A stretch of DNA of 46,044 nucleotides from Methylobacteriaceae bacterium (GTDB lineage Bacteria > Pseudomonadota > Alphaproteobacteria > Rhizobiales > Beijerinckiaceae): the NCBI GenBank assembly GCA_947444195.1, contig CANEZL010000036.1:1-46044 (forward strand). The letters run 5' to 3'. A program made the translations under genes and the position numbers. A model generated the notes under the pieces. The model had not been told where the DNA came from. It made no database searches and worked only from the letters and a program-made list of their open reading frames with translations. Positions 1 through 7,853 of the stretch are shown here, piece after piece; the stretch's first letter is position 1, and every line of letters starts with the position of its first letter.

Positions 1-157
1 CGTTATCGGGCCTTTGCAATAGTTGCCAACGACAACTTTGCTCCGGTGGCGGTGGCCGCGTAAGCGGTCCCCAATACCGACCTAAAGTCCTAGCGGGTAG
101 CACCGCATAGGCGGGGTTCGGAGGCACCTGGCAACAGAAGCCTCCACTTTCGAATTC
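1..157 (+). ncRNA. ssrA: tmRNA coding piece, 3' part (permuted ssrA), partial
   Basis: tmRNA rescues stalled ribosomes and adds a degradation tag to the unfinished protein. Positions 25-60 read ANDNFAPVAVAA and are followed by TAA at 61-63. This fits the alphaproteobacterial tag pattern, with resume codon GCC at 25 and the hydrophobic VAVAA end recognised by ClpX. In this class the gene is circularly permuted, so the tag-bearing piece lies at the 3' end of the gene; the acceptor piece should be upstream, outside the window. A hairpin at about 130-152 (GGAGGC pairing with GCCTCC) follows and is probably the end of the mature RNA or a terminator. The exact 3' end is estimated. The next gene is sspB, whose product recognises this tag. 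Confidence 0.85.
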
Positions 158-238
158 CCCAGGGCCCCGTCCGGGCGCAGGCCGCGGTCAGGTCATTCGG
201 GCAGGTGTCGTCGGACAGACCGGACAGAACGACCGCAG

Positions 239-853
239 ATGGCAGACGACCTGATCCGCTACGACCTCCTCGTTCAGGAAGCGCTCCGGGGCGTCGTGCG
301 CAAGGTGCTGACCGACGCCGCCCGCGACGGGCTGGTGGGCGAGCACCACTTCTACGTCTCCTTCCGCACGGAATCGCCGGGCGTGCGCATGTCGCAGGCC
401 CTGCGCGAGAAGTACCCGCAGGACATGACCATCGTCCTGCAGCATCAGTTCTGGGACCTCGGCGTCACCGAGCACGCCTTCGAGGTGGGCCTGTCCTTCT
501 CCGGCGTGCCGGAGCGGCTGCTCGTGCCCTTCGACGCCCTTACCGGCTTCTTCGACCCCTCCGTCCAGTTCGGCCTGAAGTTCGATCTCAGCGAGAACGC
601 CGAGGCCGAGATGGGCGAGGACGACCCCGTCGCGAAGGTCGGCCCCCGCGGGGCGGCCTCCGAGCCCGGCGAGATCAAGCCCAAGGGCACCGGCCTCGCC
701 GCGCTGGGCGCCGCCGCGCCGCCGAAGGTGCTGCCCGCCCCGGCCGCCGCGCAGGGCAAGGCCGAGGACAAGCCGGCCCGCCCCGCCCGCAAGGAGGGCG
801 AGGAGGCCGGCGCCGAGGTGGTCAGCCTCGACGCCTTCCGCAAGAAGAGCTGA
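239..853 (+). CDS. sspB: SspB-family ClpXP adaptor protein
   Basis: The 204-residue protein matches the alphaproteobacterial SspB family, a stringent-starvation-protein-B-like adaptor that binds the ssrA tag and delivers tagged proteins to ClpXP. The folded, tag-binding part covers about residues 1-125 (MADDLIRYDLLVQEALRGVV start). It is followed by an Ala/Pro/Lys-rich linker and a conserved tail VVSLDAFRKKS, the likely ClpX-docking peptide. The ATG at 239 begins the conserved N-terminus; no strong ribosome-binding site precedes it. It lies directly after the tmRNA gene on the same strand, a natural pairing of tag and tag receptor. Family assignment is firm; the docking role of the tail is inferred from Caulobacter SspB-alpha. 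Confidence 0.92.
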   Translation: MADDLIRYDLLVQEALRGVVRKVLTDAARDGLVGEHHFYVSFRTESPGVRMSQALREKYPQDMTIVLQHQFWDLGVTEHAFEVGLSFSGVPERLLVPFDALTGFFDPSVQFGLKFDLSENAEAEMGEDDPVAKVGPRGAASEPGEIKPKGTGLAALGAAAPPKVLPAPAAAQGKAEDKPARPARKEGEEAGAEVVSLDAFRKKS

Positions 854-856
854 GGG

Positions 857-2242
857 TCAGCGGCCCTCCGCGTCCATCCGCAGCCCGTTCTGCGGGCGCA
901 GCGTCACCCGGTGCAGGGGCGTCACCGGCGGATGGTCCGCCGGCAGCGTGAGGCGCACCGCCCGCACCGCGTGGGCCAGCACGATCACCGCCTCCTGCAG
1001 CGAGAAGCTCTGCCCGATGCAGACCCGCGGCCCCGCCCCGAAGGGCAGGTAGGCGAAGCGCGGGATCGCGGCGCGGTTCGGCTCCAGGAATCGCTCCGGC
1101 ACGAAGGCGTCGGGCTCCTCCCACAGGGTGCGGTGGCGGTGCAGCACCCAGGGCGCCACCATCACCAGGGAGCCGCGGGGCACCTTCACCCGGCCGAGCC
1201 GGTCCGTGCGCAGGGCCTGCCGGCTGAGGAAGGGCACGGGCGGGAACAGCCGCATCGCCTCCTCCATCACCGCCTTGGCGAAGGGCAGCCGCTCGATGGC
1301 GAATAGGCCCTCCGCATCCGCCGCCCCGTCCACCTCGGCCTCCAGGCGCGCGCGGGAATCCGCATCCTGCGACAGGCAGTAGAGCGCCCAGGTCAGGGCG
1401 TTGGCGGTGGTCTCGTGGCCGGCGGCGATGAAGGTGACGATGTTGGCCTTCACCTCCAGATCCGTGAGGCCCTGGCCGGTCTCGGGGTCCTGCGCGGCGA
1501 GCAGCAGGGTGAGGAGATCCTCGGGCGCCTCCCCCTGCGCCATCACGGCGCGGCGATGGTCGATCAGTTCGTCCACCACCTCGGCGAAGTAGCGCAGCGC
1601 CGGGCGCGCCCGCAGCCGGCCGATCCGCGGCACGAAGGCCGGCACCCCGAACACGTCGAGGGGGTCGATCGGCCCCACCGATTCGAGGAAGCGGGTGATG
1701 GCGCGCCCGAGCGCATCGGGGTCCCGGCGAGGCCCGTGCGTGAAGATCGTCCGCTCCAGCACGTCGAGGGTGACGCGGGTCATCTCCTGCGCCACGTCGA
1801 CGGAGGCGCCGGCGCGGCGGGCGAGGCGCCGGCCGAGATGGGTGCCGGCCGCGTTCATCGCCCCCTCGAAGCCGCGCACGGTGCGGGCCGAGAAGATCGG
1901 GGCGAGCGTGCGCCGCTGCAGGCGCCAGGCGTCGCCTTCCGCGGTGAGCAGGCCCTCGCCGAGGCCGGGGGCGAGCACGCGGCGCTGGAGGTCGTCCTTG
2001 CGGTAGGCGCCCGCGTTCTCCACGAGAACGTGCCGGATCAGGGCGGGGTCGCTCACCACGGTGATGCGCCCGAGCACGCCCTCCCCCGCCACCACGGGGG
2101 CGGTGAAATGGTCCTCCATCCAGGTGGTGATGGGGTTGGCGCGCGCCGCTCTCAGGAAGGCGAACAGGCCGAGCGGCCGGCGCAGCGGGGGCGGCACGGC
2201 GGGCCGGAAGCGGGTCTGCGGCAGGGTGTCGAGGATCGGCAT
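857..2242 (-). CDS. Cytochrome P450
   Basis: This 461-residue haem-thiolate monooxygenase has all P450 landmarks: the I-helix oxygen-activation motif AGHETT at 274-279, the K-helix ExxR (EEAMR, 327-331), the PERF-type motif around 382-385, and the haem loop FGAGPRVCIG with thiolate Cys408. No N-terminal membrane anchor is apparent, so it is probably cytosolic. The substrate is unknown. Overall it resembles the CYP102/CYP4-like fatty-acid or terpene hydroxylase clan rather than a narrow biosynthetic family, which is inference only. It ends 3 bp from the convergent sspB stop. No ferredoxin, reductase or biosynthetic gene is adjacent, so its electron donor must be encoded elsewhere. The ATG at 2242 gives the usual family length. 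Confidence 0.9.
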   Translation of the reverse strand: MPILDTLPQTRFRPAVPPPLRRPLGLFAFLRAARANPITTWMEDHFTAPVVAGEGVLGRITVVSDPALIRHVLVENAGAYRKDDLQRRVLAPGLGEGLLTAEGDAWRLQRRTLAPIFSARTVRGFEGAMNAAGTHLGRRLARRAGASVDVAQEMTRVTLDVLERTIFTHGPRRDPDALGRAITRFLESVGPIDPLDVFGVPAFVPRIGRLRARPALRYFAEVVDELIDHRRAVMAQGEAPEDLLTLLLAAQDPETGQGLTDLEVKANIVTFIAAGHETTANALTWALYCLSQDADSRARLEAEVDGAADAEGLFAIERLPFAKAVMEEAMRLFPPVPFLSRQALRTDRLGRVKVPRGSLVMVAPWVLHRHRTLWEEPDAFVPERFLEPNRAAIPRFAYLPFGAGPRVCIGQSFSLQEAVIVLAHAVRAVRLTLPADHPPVTPLHRVTLRPQNGLRMDAEGR

Positions 2243-2459
2243 GCGGCTCCAAGGGGCGTCCGCTCGGGTGTCTCTCGCAAAACCCCCGCCGCGCCGTCGT
2301 GTTCAGAAGGGCGGGCTCCCGGAAACGGGCGTTCTGTGAGGTGCACCGAGGACGCGGCGACAGCCCTGGCGGTTTGTCAGGGCAGGTCCGCGGCGGGTTC
2401 GCGTTTCGGGCCCGCCTTCGCTAAGTAGGTGCCGCACTGCACCAGACGTAGAGGCCACG

Positions 2460-3869
2460 ATGTCGCCCACCGAGACCGCCACCCGCACGGAATCCGATAC
2501 CTTCGGACCGATCGAGGTCCCGGCCCACCGGTACTGGGGCGCGCAGACCCAGCGCTCGATCCAGAACTTCAAGATCGGCACCGACCGGATGCCCGCGCCG
2601 CTGGTGCACGCCCTCGGCCTCGTGAAGCAGGCCGCCGCCCTGGTGAACAAGGATCTCGGCGGGCTCGACGCGCGCGTCGCCGACGCCATCGCCGCCTCGG
2701 CCGCCGAGGTGGTGGCGGGGGAGCACGACGAGGAATTCCCGCTGGTCGTCTACCAGACCGGCTCGGGCACCCAGTCCAACATGAACGCCAACGAGGTGAT
2801 CGCGAGCCTCGCCAACGAGCGGCTCGGGGGCAAGCGCGGCGGCAAGTCGCCGGTCCACCCCAACGACCACTGCAACCGCGGCCAGTCCTCGAACGACGTC
2901 TTCCCGACCGCGATGCACATCGCGGTGGCCCGCGAGATCCAGGCGCGCCTGCTCCCCGCCCTCTCGCACCTGCACGGGGCCCTCGACGCCAAGGCGAAGA
3001 GCTTCGAATCGATCGTGAAGATCGGCCGCACCCATCTGCAGGACGCGACCCCCGTCTCGCTGGGCCAGGAATTCTCCGGCTACGCGGCGCAGGTGGCGCT
3101 CGGCGGCTCGCGCGTGGCGGCGACGATGCCCGGTGTGCTGGCGCTGGCGCAGGGCGGCACCGCGGTCGGCACCGGCCTCAACGCGCATCCCGAATTCGCC
3201 GACCGCTTCGCCGCCAAGGTCGCCGAGCTCACCGGCCTGCCCTTCACCTCGGCCGACAACAAGTTCGAGGCGCTCGCCACCCACGACGCCCTGGTCTTCA
3301 CGCAGGGCGCCCTCCAGGCGCTCGCCGCCGGCCTGTTCAAGATCGCCCAGGACATCCGCTTCCTGGGCTCGGGCCCGCGCTCGGGGCTGGGCGAGCTCTC
3401 GTTGCCCGAGAACGAGCCCGGCTCCTCGATCATGCCCGGCAAGGTCAACCCGACCCAGTGCGAGGCGCTGACCATGGTCTGCGCCCAGGTGATCGGCAAC
3501 GGCACCACGGTGTCCTTCGCGGGCTCCCAGGGCAATTTCGAGCTGAACGTGTTCAAGCCGGTGATCGCCAACGCCGTGCTGCAGTCGATCCGCCTGCTGG
3601 CGGACGCGGCGATCAGCTTCACCGACAATTGCGTCGTCGGCATCAAGGCCAACGAGGACAGGATCGCTGACCTGATGAGCCGCTCGCTCATGCTGGTGAC
3701 CGCGCTGGCCCCCTCGATCGGCTACGACAAGGCCGCCGAGATCGCCAAGACCGCGCACAAGAACGGCACCACCCTCAAGGAAGAGGCGCTGCGCCTCGGC
3801 TACGTCACCGCCGAGGAGTTCGAGCGCGTGGTCCGTCCCGAGACCATGCTGGCGCCGAGCGCGGAGTAA
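2460..3869 (+). CDS. fumC: Class II fumarate hydratase
   Basis: The 469-residue protein is a class II (iron-independent, tetrameric) fumarase that interconverts fumarate and L-malate in the TCA cycle. Conserved blocks are GSGTQSNMN at about 101-109, [18 protein letters not shown] at about 133-150, the [12 protein letters not shown] active-site segment near 190-200, and the fumarase/aspartase-superfamily signature [11 protein letters not shown] near 321-331. The length matches FumC (about 460-470). The ATG at 2460 is just before the conserved [17 protein letters not shown] start. It is transcribed away from the P450 gene, and the 217-bp gap at 2243-2459 must hold both promoters. The DUF4169/ribbon-helix-helix pair follows on the same strand after a repeat. 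Confidence 0.97.
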   Translation: MSPTETATRTESDTFGPIEVPAHRYWGAQTQRSIQNFKIGTDRMPAPLVHALGLVKQAAALVNKDLGGLDARVADAIAASAAEVVAGEHDEEFPLVVYQTGSGTQSNMNANEVIASLANERLGGKRGGKSPVHPNDHCNRGQSSNDVFPTAMHIAVAREIQARLLPALSHLHGALDAKAKSFESIVKIGRTHLQDATPVSLGQEFSGYAAQVALGGSRVAATMPGVLALAQGGTAVGTGLNAHPEFADRFAAKVAELTGLPFTSADNKFEALATHDALVFTQGALQALAAGLFKIAQDIRFLGSGPRSGLGELSLPENEPGSSIMPGKVNPTQCEALTMVCAQVIGNGTTVSFAGSQGNFELNVFKPVIANAVLQSIRLLADAAISFTDNCVVGIKANEDRIADLMSRSLMLVTALAPSIGYDKAAEIAKTAHKNGTTLKEEALRLGYVTAEEFERVVRPETMLAPSAE

Positions 3870-3914
3870 CCGCCGCTTCGTCCGATCGCTTCGGCGCATG
3901 GAGGGAACGCCCGT

Positions 3915-4025
3915 CCCCTCCCCCTTGCGGGGAGGGGTTCGGGGTGGGGGTGGCTCAGGATCGAGCGTCCCGGTGCCGCCTGCGCCACCCCCACCTCCGG
4001 CTCCTCCCCGCAAGGGGGAGGAGAG
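3915..4025. repeat. Palindromic intergenic repeat, type A
   Basis: This 110-bp element has long inverted arms. The left arm CCCCTCCCCCTTGCGGGGAGG (from 3915) pairs with CTCCCCGCAAGGGGGAGG near 4002-4022, and an inner GGGGGTGGC pairs with GCCACCCCC. It can fold as one extended hairpin. A related element lies at 4598-4950. Such elements are typical extragenic palindromes of GC-rich alphaproteobacteria. Here it sits between fumC and the DUF4169 gene and could act as a fumC 3' stabiliser or terminator. Confidence 0.8.
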
Positions 4026-4080
4026 GCGCGTCGGGACCGCGGCGATCGGCCGGACATCACATCAGCCCGGAGGCACGTGG

Positions 4081-4266
4081 ATGGCCGAGATCATCAACCT
4101 GCGCCAGGCCCGCAAGGCGCGGGCGCGGGCGGACAAGGAGGCGGTGGCCGCCGAGAACCGGGTCGCCTTCGGCCGGCCGAAGAAGGCCAGGACCCTCCAA
4201 GAGAAGCGCAAGGCCCTGGAGGAGACGCGTCACGAGGGGCACCGCCTCGAACGGGACGAGCCCTGA
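4081..4266 (+). CDS. DUF4169 family small basic protein
   Basis: This 61-residue protein begins MAEIINLRQARKARARADKE and matches the DUF4169 family of short, highly charged, mostly helical alphaproteobacterial proteins. Its function is unknown. Arg/Lys and Glu dominate throughout, and there is no signal peptide or membrane segment. The ATG at 4081 starts exactly at the conserved MAEIINLRQARK block. It ends 3 bp before the ribbon-helix-helix gene on the same strand, so the two are almost certainly co-transcribed; I recall this pairing near fumC in related genomes (memory, not checked). Confidence 0.85.
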   Translation: MAEIINLRQARKARARADKEAVAAENRVAFGRPKKARTLQEKRKALEETRHEGHRLERDEP

Positions 4267-4269
4267 CCC

Positions 4270-4524
4270 ATGCCCGGCATCCGCAAGCGCTCGGTGATGA
4301 TCGCCGGTCATCCGACCAGCGTCTCCCTGGAGGAGGCGTTCTGGGAGGCGCTGCGCACGGTCGCGGCCGCGCGCGGCCAGTCGGTTCAGGCGCTGATCGG
4401 CGCCATCGACGCGGGCCGCGGGCAGCAGAACCTGTCCTCGGCGATCCGCGTCTTCGTGCTGGAGGCCGTGCGCGCCGCCGGGGCGCTGCCCGCGGGCGCT
4501 CCCGCTAGGTCGAGCGAGGGCTGA
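4270..4524 (+). CDS. Ribbon-helix-helix domain protein (RHH_4 type)
   Basis: The 84-residue protein fits the RHH_4 family. Residues 4-22 (IRKRSVMIAGHPTSVSLEE) would form the DNA-contacting strand, and WEALRTVAAARGQSVQALI the first helix. A second helix runs from about residue 57 (SAIRVFVLEAVRAAG). RHH proteins bind DNA as dimers, usually as repressors; the target here is unknown. It lies 3 bp after the DUF4169 gene, in the same transcription unit. No toxin gene accompanies it, so an antitoxin role is not supported. Confidence 0.85.
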   Translation: MPGIRKRSVMIAGHPTSVSLEEAFWEALRTVAAARGQSVQALIGAIDAGRGQQNLSSAIRVFVLEAVRAAGALPAGAPARSSEG

Positions 4525-5055
4525 TCGGCACGCCAAGGCGTGCGGGCGCCTTCCATCCGATCCGGTTGACCGCTTCGGTGGTGGGAGAGGCTCCTATCCC
4601 CTCCTCCTTGCGGCTACAGGATTCCCACAACGCTTAGGGCCGCGCGCTCTCCCTCCCCCCTCTGCGGGGGAGGGTGGCCCCTGCGTGAGCAGGGGTCGGG
4701 AGAGGGGTGCGACGGTTCAGGGCTGGGCTGTACCCTGCATGAAGCTCGCGCCTCTCCCGGCAGCCGGGTTCCCCTCTCCCGCCTCGCTCCGCTCGGCACC
4801 CTCCCCCGCAGAGGGGGGGAGGGTGCGCGCGGAGACGACCGCCCGAGATGGGTGAATACAGTAGCCCCTTAGGGGGCGGGGGTGGTGCAAACGGCACAGG
4901 GACGCCCCATCCTGCACCACCTCCAGCTTCTCCCCGCAAGGGGGAGGAGAGACCCGCGGATCACCGAAGCCCATCACCCGGAAACGGCACCGCAGCCACG
5001 CGTCGCTGAGATCACGCCGTCATTCTGGGGCGCGCCGCCGTCGAGGCCGCTCCCC
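4525..5055. repeat. Nested palindromic repeats in a 530-bp gap
   Basis: No gene is seen here. The outer arms, CCCCTCCTCCTTGCGG near 4598 and CTCCCCGCAAGGGGGAGGAG near 4930-4950, resemble the type A element at 3915. Between them, at about 4646-4832, is a second palindrome whose arms are CCCTCCCCCCTCTGCGGGGGAGGGTG-like on the left and CACCCTCCCCCGCAGAGGGG on the right. It carries a smaller hairpin (CCCCTGCGTGAGCAGGGG) near 4678-4695. The arrangement suggests one repeat inserted into another. It lies between the RHH gene and the convergent SpoIIAA-like gene. Confidence 0.7.
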
Positions 5056-5412
5056 TCAGGCCCCGGCGAGCCAGGTGCGCGCCTCCTCGAGGCGGGCGCG
5101 GTCGAACACCTTGATCTGGGCCGGCGAGACGAAGTTGAAGGTCTCGGCCAGCGCCTTGAGCCACGGCGCGTCGGTGACGAGGGCCACGTGGCTCACGCCC
5201 TTCATCATCGAGAGGCCGAAGCGCGGGTCCTTGAAGAAGGCCGCGGGCTCCATGCCGTCGAAGGCGCGGATGTCCTCGAGGAGCTTGAGCTTGCCCTTGT
5301 CGAGGTCGGCCTTCATCGCGGTCATCACCGCGTCCATCTCGGCGTCGGCGATCTTCCCGTCGACCACGATCTCGGCGATGTTGGTGTCCGGCTTCTTGGT
5401 GTAGCTCAGCAC
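5056..5412 (-). CDS. SpoIIAA-like (STAS-fold) protein
   Basis: This 118-residue protein resembles the SpoIIAA-like family (PF11964). It has the pattern VVDGKIADAEMDAVMTAMKADL, KLKLLEDIRAFDGMEP, a GVSHVALVTDAPWLKALAE segment and an IKVFDRARLEEARTWL end. These are soluble alpha/beta proteins of unknown role, possibly lipid- or nucleotide-binding. The frame stays open further upstream, but the best start is GTG at 5412, preceded by GAGGAG eight bases away and beginning at the conserved VLSYTKKPDTNIAEI. It lies 139 bp after priA on the same strand; the gap holds a short palindrome (CCCGATCGGATCGGG). Confidence 0.8.
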   Translation of the reverse strand: MLSYTKKPDTNIAEIVVDGKIADAEMDAVMTAMKADLDKGKLKLLEDIRAFDGMEPAAFFKDPRFGLSMMKGVSHVALVTDAPWLKALAETFNFVSPAQIKVFDRARLEEARTWLAGA

Positions 5413-5551
5413 GGGTCGGGCTCCTCGGGGCGCTCTAGAAACCGTAGCCCGATCGGATCGGGCACGGCTCAAAAAATCTGCTGTGATGCGCTCGTGCGCC
5501 GAACCGGCACAGGCTTCGGCGGAGCCTGCTCCGATCCGCCGCCGCACTCTC

Positions 5552-7732
5552 CTACAAAAAGCTCTGCGGGTCGACATCGACCGCCACGCGCACGTTCCCG
5601 CGAGGCTTGGGCGCGCGGGCGAGCCAGGCGCGCAGGTAGCCCTGGAGGTCGACGTTGCGCTCGGTCTTGACCAGCAGCCGGAAGCGGTAGCGCCCGCGCA
5701 CCAGGGCGAGCGGCGCCTCGGCGGGGCCGAGCACCATCACGCCCGCCGGCGGCTCGGCGGCGCGGGCGAGCGCCTGCCCCTGCGCCTCCGCCTGCTCGCG
5801 CTCGGCCGCGGAGACGACGAGGGCGGCGAGCCGTCCGAAGGGGGGCAGACCCGCCGCCTCGCGGGCGGCCACCTCCTCGGCGTAGAAGCGCTCGGCATCC
5901 CCCGAGAGGAGCGCCGCGATCACCGGATGCGTCGGCTGGTAGGTCTGGACGAGGGCCCGGCCCGGCCGCTCGCCGCGGCCCGCCCGGCCCGTCACCTGCT
6001 GCAGGAGCTGGAAGGTGCGCTCGGCCGCGCGCGGATCCCCCGAGGTCAGGCCGATATCGGCATCGAGCACGCCCACCAGCGTGAGGTGCGGGAAGTTGTG
6101 GCCCTTGGCGACGAGCTGCGTGCCGACCACGATGTCGCATTCGCCGGCCGCCACCGCCTCCAGTTCCTGGCGCAGCCGCTCGGCCCCGCCGGGGAAGTCG
6201 CTCGACAGCACGATGACGCGCTGGTCGGGGAACAGCTCCGTGACCTCCTCGGCGATGCGCTCGACGCCGGGGCCGCAGGCGGTGAGATTGTCGAAGGTGC
6301 CGCACTCGGTGCAGGCGGCAGGCCTCGGCTCGGCGTAGCCGCACTGGTGGCAGACGAGCGCCCGGCGGAAGCGGTGCTCCACGAGCCAGGTCGAGCAGTT
6401 GCGGCAGCGGTAGCGGTGGCCGCAGGCCCGGCACAGGGTCAGCGGCGCGTAGCCCCGCCGGTTGAGGAAGAGCAGCGACTGCTCGCCCGCCGCGAGGTTC
6501 GCCTTCATGGCGGCGACGAGCGGCGGGCTCAGGAAGCGGCCCCGCTCCGGCCCGTCGAGGCGCATGTCGATGGCGGTGATGTCGGGCAGGCGGCGCCCGC
6601 CGAAGCGCTCGGGCAGGCGCACGTGGCGGTAGCGCCCGCGGCCTGCGTTCACCCGCGTCTCGATGGAGGGGGTGGCCGAGGCCAGCACCACGGGGCAGCC
6701 CTCGAGGCGCCCGCGCACCACCGCCATGTCGCGGGCATGGTAATGCACCCCGTCCTCCTGCTTGTAGGCGGCCTCGTGCTCCTCGTCGACGACGATGAGG
6801 CCGAGCTTGGCGAAGGGCAGGAACAGGGCCGAGCGGGCGCCCACCACCACGGCGGCCTCGCCCGCCGCCACCGCCGCGCGCAGGCGCTCGCGCCGCCGAC
6901 CGCCGATGCCGGAGTGCCAGGCGGCCGGGCGTACCCCGAAACGGGCGGCGAAGCGGTCGAGGAACTGCGCGGTGAGCGCGATCTCTGGCATCAGGATCAG
7001 GGCCTGGCGCCCGGCCCGGACGCAATGGGCCACCGCCTCGAAATAGACCTCGGTCTTGCCCGAACCGGTGACGCCTTCCAGCAGCACGGCGCCCGGCACC
7101 TCCTCTTCCGCAGGCGCGCCCTCCTCCCCGCCGAGGAGCGCGAGGGCGGCCGCATCCTGCGCTGCCGACAGAGGCACGCGCGGATGATCGGGGTCGGGGC
7201 GCGGCGCCACCGGCTCCGGCACCATCGCCACCGCCTCCAGGGCGCCGTCGTCGACGAGACCGTCCACGACGCTGAGCGAGACGCCGGCGGCCTTGGCAAG
7301 CGCGCTCTTGCCGTGCAGCGCCCCGTCGTTTGCCACCGCCAGCACCTTGTCCCGCGCCGGGGTGTGCCGGGCGGGCGGCTTGCCCGAGGCGCGCACCGCC
7401 ACGCGCGGGCTCTCGCGGGCGGCGGCCTCGTCGGGCAGGCGCAGCACCAGGGCAAGCGCCGAGCCCTTCGGGGCGAGGGTGTAGCGGGCGATCCAGTCGA
7501 CGAGGCGGCGCAGGGGCTCCGACAGGGGAGGCAGATCGAGCCGGCCCGTCACCGGCCGCAGGTTCGAGCCGCCGGGGCTGTGCGCGAGGGCCCAGACCAC
7601 GCCGACGGTCTCGCGGGGACCGAGCGGCACCTGCACCACGTCGCCTGCCGCGAGCGCGAGGCCCGCCGGCACCGCGTAGCTGTAGGCGGTGTCGAGGGCC
7701 AGCGGGATCAGGATCTCGGCGATGTCCGGCAT
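5552..7732 (-). CDS. priA: Primosomal protein N', replication restart helicase
   Basis: PriA is a 3'-5' superfamily 2 DNA helicase that recognises stalled or recombined forks and reloads the replisome. The 726-residue protein has the N-terminal 3'-DNA-binding region (about 1-110), Walker A GVTGSGKTE at 220-228, the DEEH box at 316-319 with the following KQEDGVHYHARD, the ASATPS motif near 351-356, and eight zinc-binding cysteines (434, 437, 443, 446, 461, 464, 474, 477). The conserved VGTQLVAKGHNFPHLTLVGVLDAD segment and the QVTGRAGRG motif VI follow. Length is typical. The ATG at 7732 gives the canonical MPDIAEILIPLALDTAYSY start. Confidence 0.97.
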   Translation of the reverse strand: MPDIAEILIPLALDTAYSYAVPAGLALAAGDVVQVPLGPRETVGVVWALAHSPGGSNLRPVTGRLDLPPLSEPLRRLVDWIARYTLAPKGSALALVLRLPDEAAARESPRVAVRASGKPPARHTPARDKVLAVANDGALHGKSALAKAAGVSLSVVDGLVDDGALEAVAMVPEPVAPRPDPDHPRVPLSAAQDAAALALLGGEEGAPAEEEVPGAVLLEGVTGSGKTEVYFEAVAHCVRAGRQALILMPEIALTAQFLDRFAARFGVRPAAWHSGIGGRRRERLRAAVAAGEAAVVVGARSALFLPFAKLGLIVVDEEHEAAYKQEDGVHYHARDMAVVRGRLEGCPVVLASATPSIETRVNAGRGRYRHVRLPERFGGRRLPDITAIDMRLDGPERGRFLSPPLVAAMKANLAAGEQSLLFLNRRGYAPLTLCRACGHRYRCRNCSTWLVEHRFRRALVCHQCGYAEPRPAACTECGTFDNLTACGPGVERIAEEVTELFPDQRVIVLSSDFPGGAERLRQELEAVAAGECDIVVGTQLVAKGHNFPHLTLVGVLDADIGLTSGDPRAAERTFQLLQQVTGRAGRGERPGRALVQTYQPTHPVIAALLSGDAERFYAEEVAAREAAGLPPFGRLAALVVSAAEREQAEAQGQALARAAEPPAGVMVLGPAEAPLALVRGRYRFRLLVKTERNVDLQGYLRAWLARAPKPRGNVRVAVDVDPQSFL

Positions 7733-7853
7733 GGACCTGATGGATCTCGCTGGGCTTCCGGGGGCGCGGGCGGCGCCGCGCGTTCCGGGTCCGTACCATA
7801 GGATCGCCCCGAAAGGTGGGGGCAGGGATGCCCCGCCCCGGACGGCCGGTGGG

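Noticed and set aside
2421..4013. Long minus-strand open frame opposite fumC
   Set aside because: It is antisense to a full fumC with clear motifs and its sequence is low-complexity Arg/Ala/Gly, typical of GC-rich shadow frames.
4270..4524. RHH protein as an antitoxin
   Set aside because: No toxin-like gene is next to it; the neighbour is DUF4169 and the family is usually housekeeping-linked.
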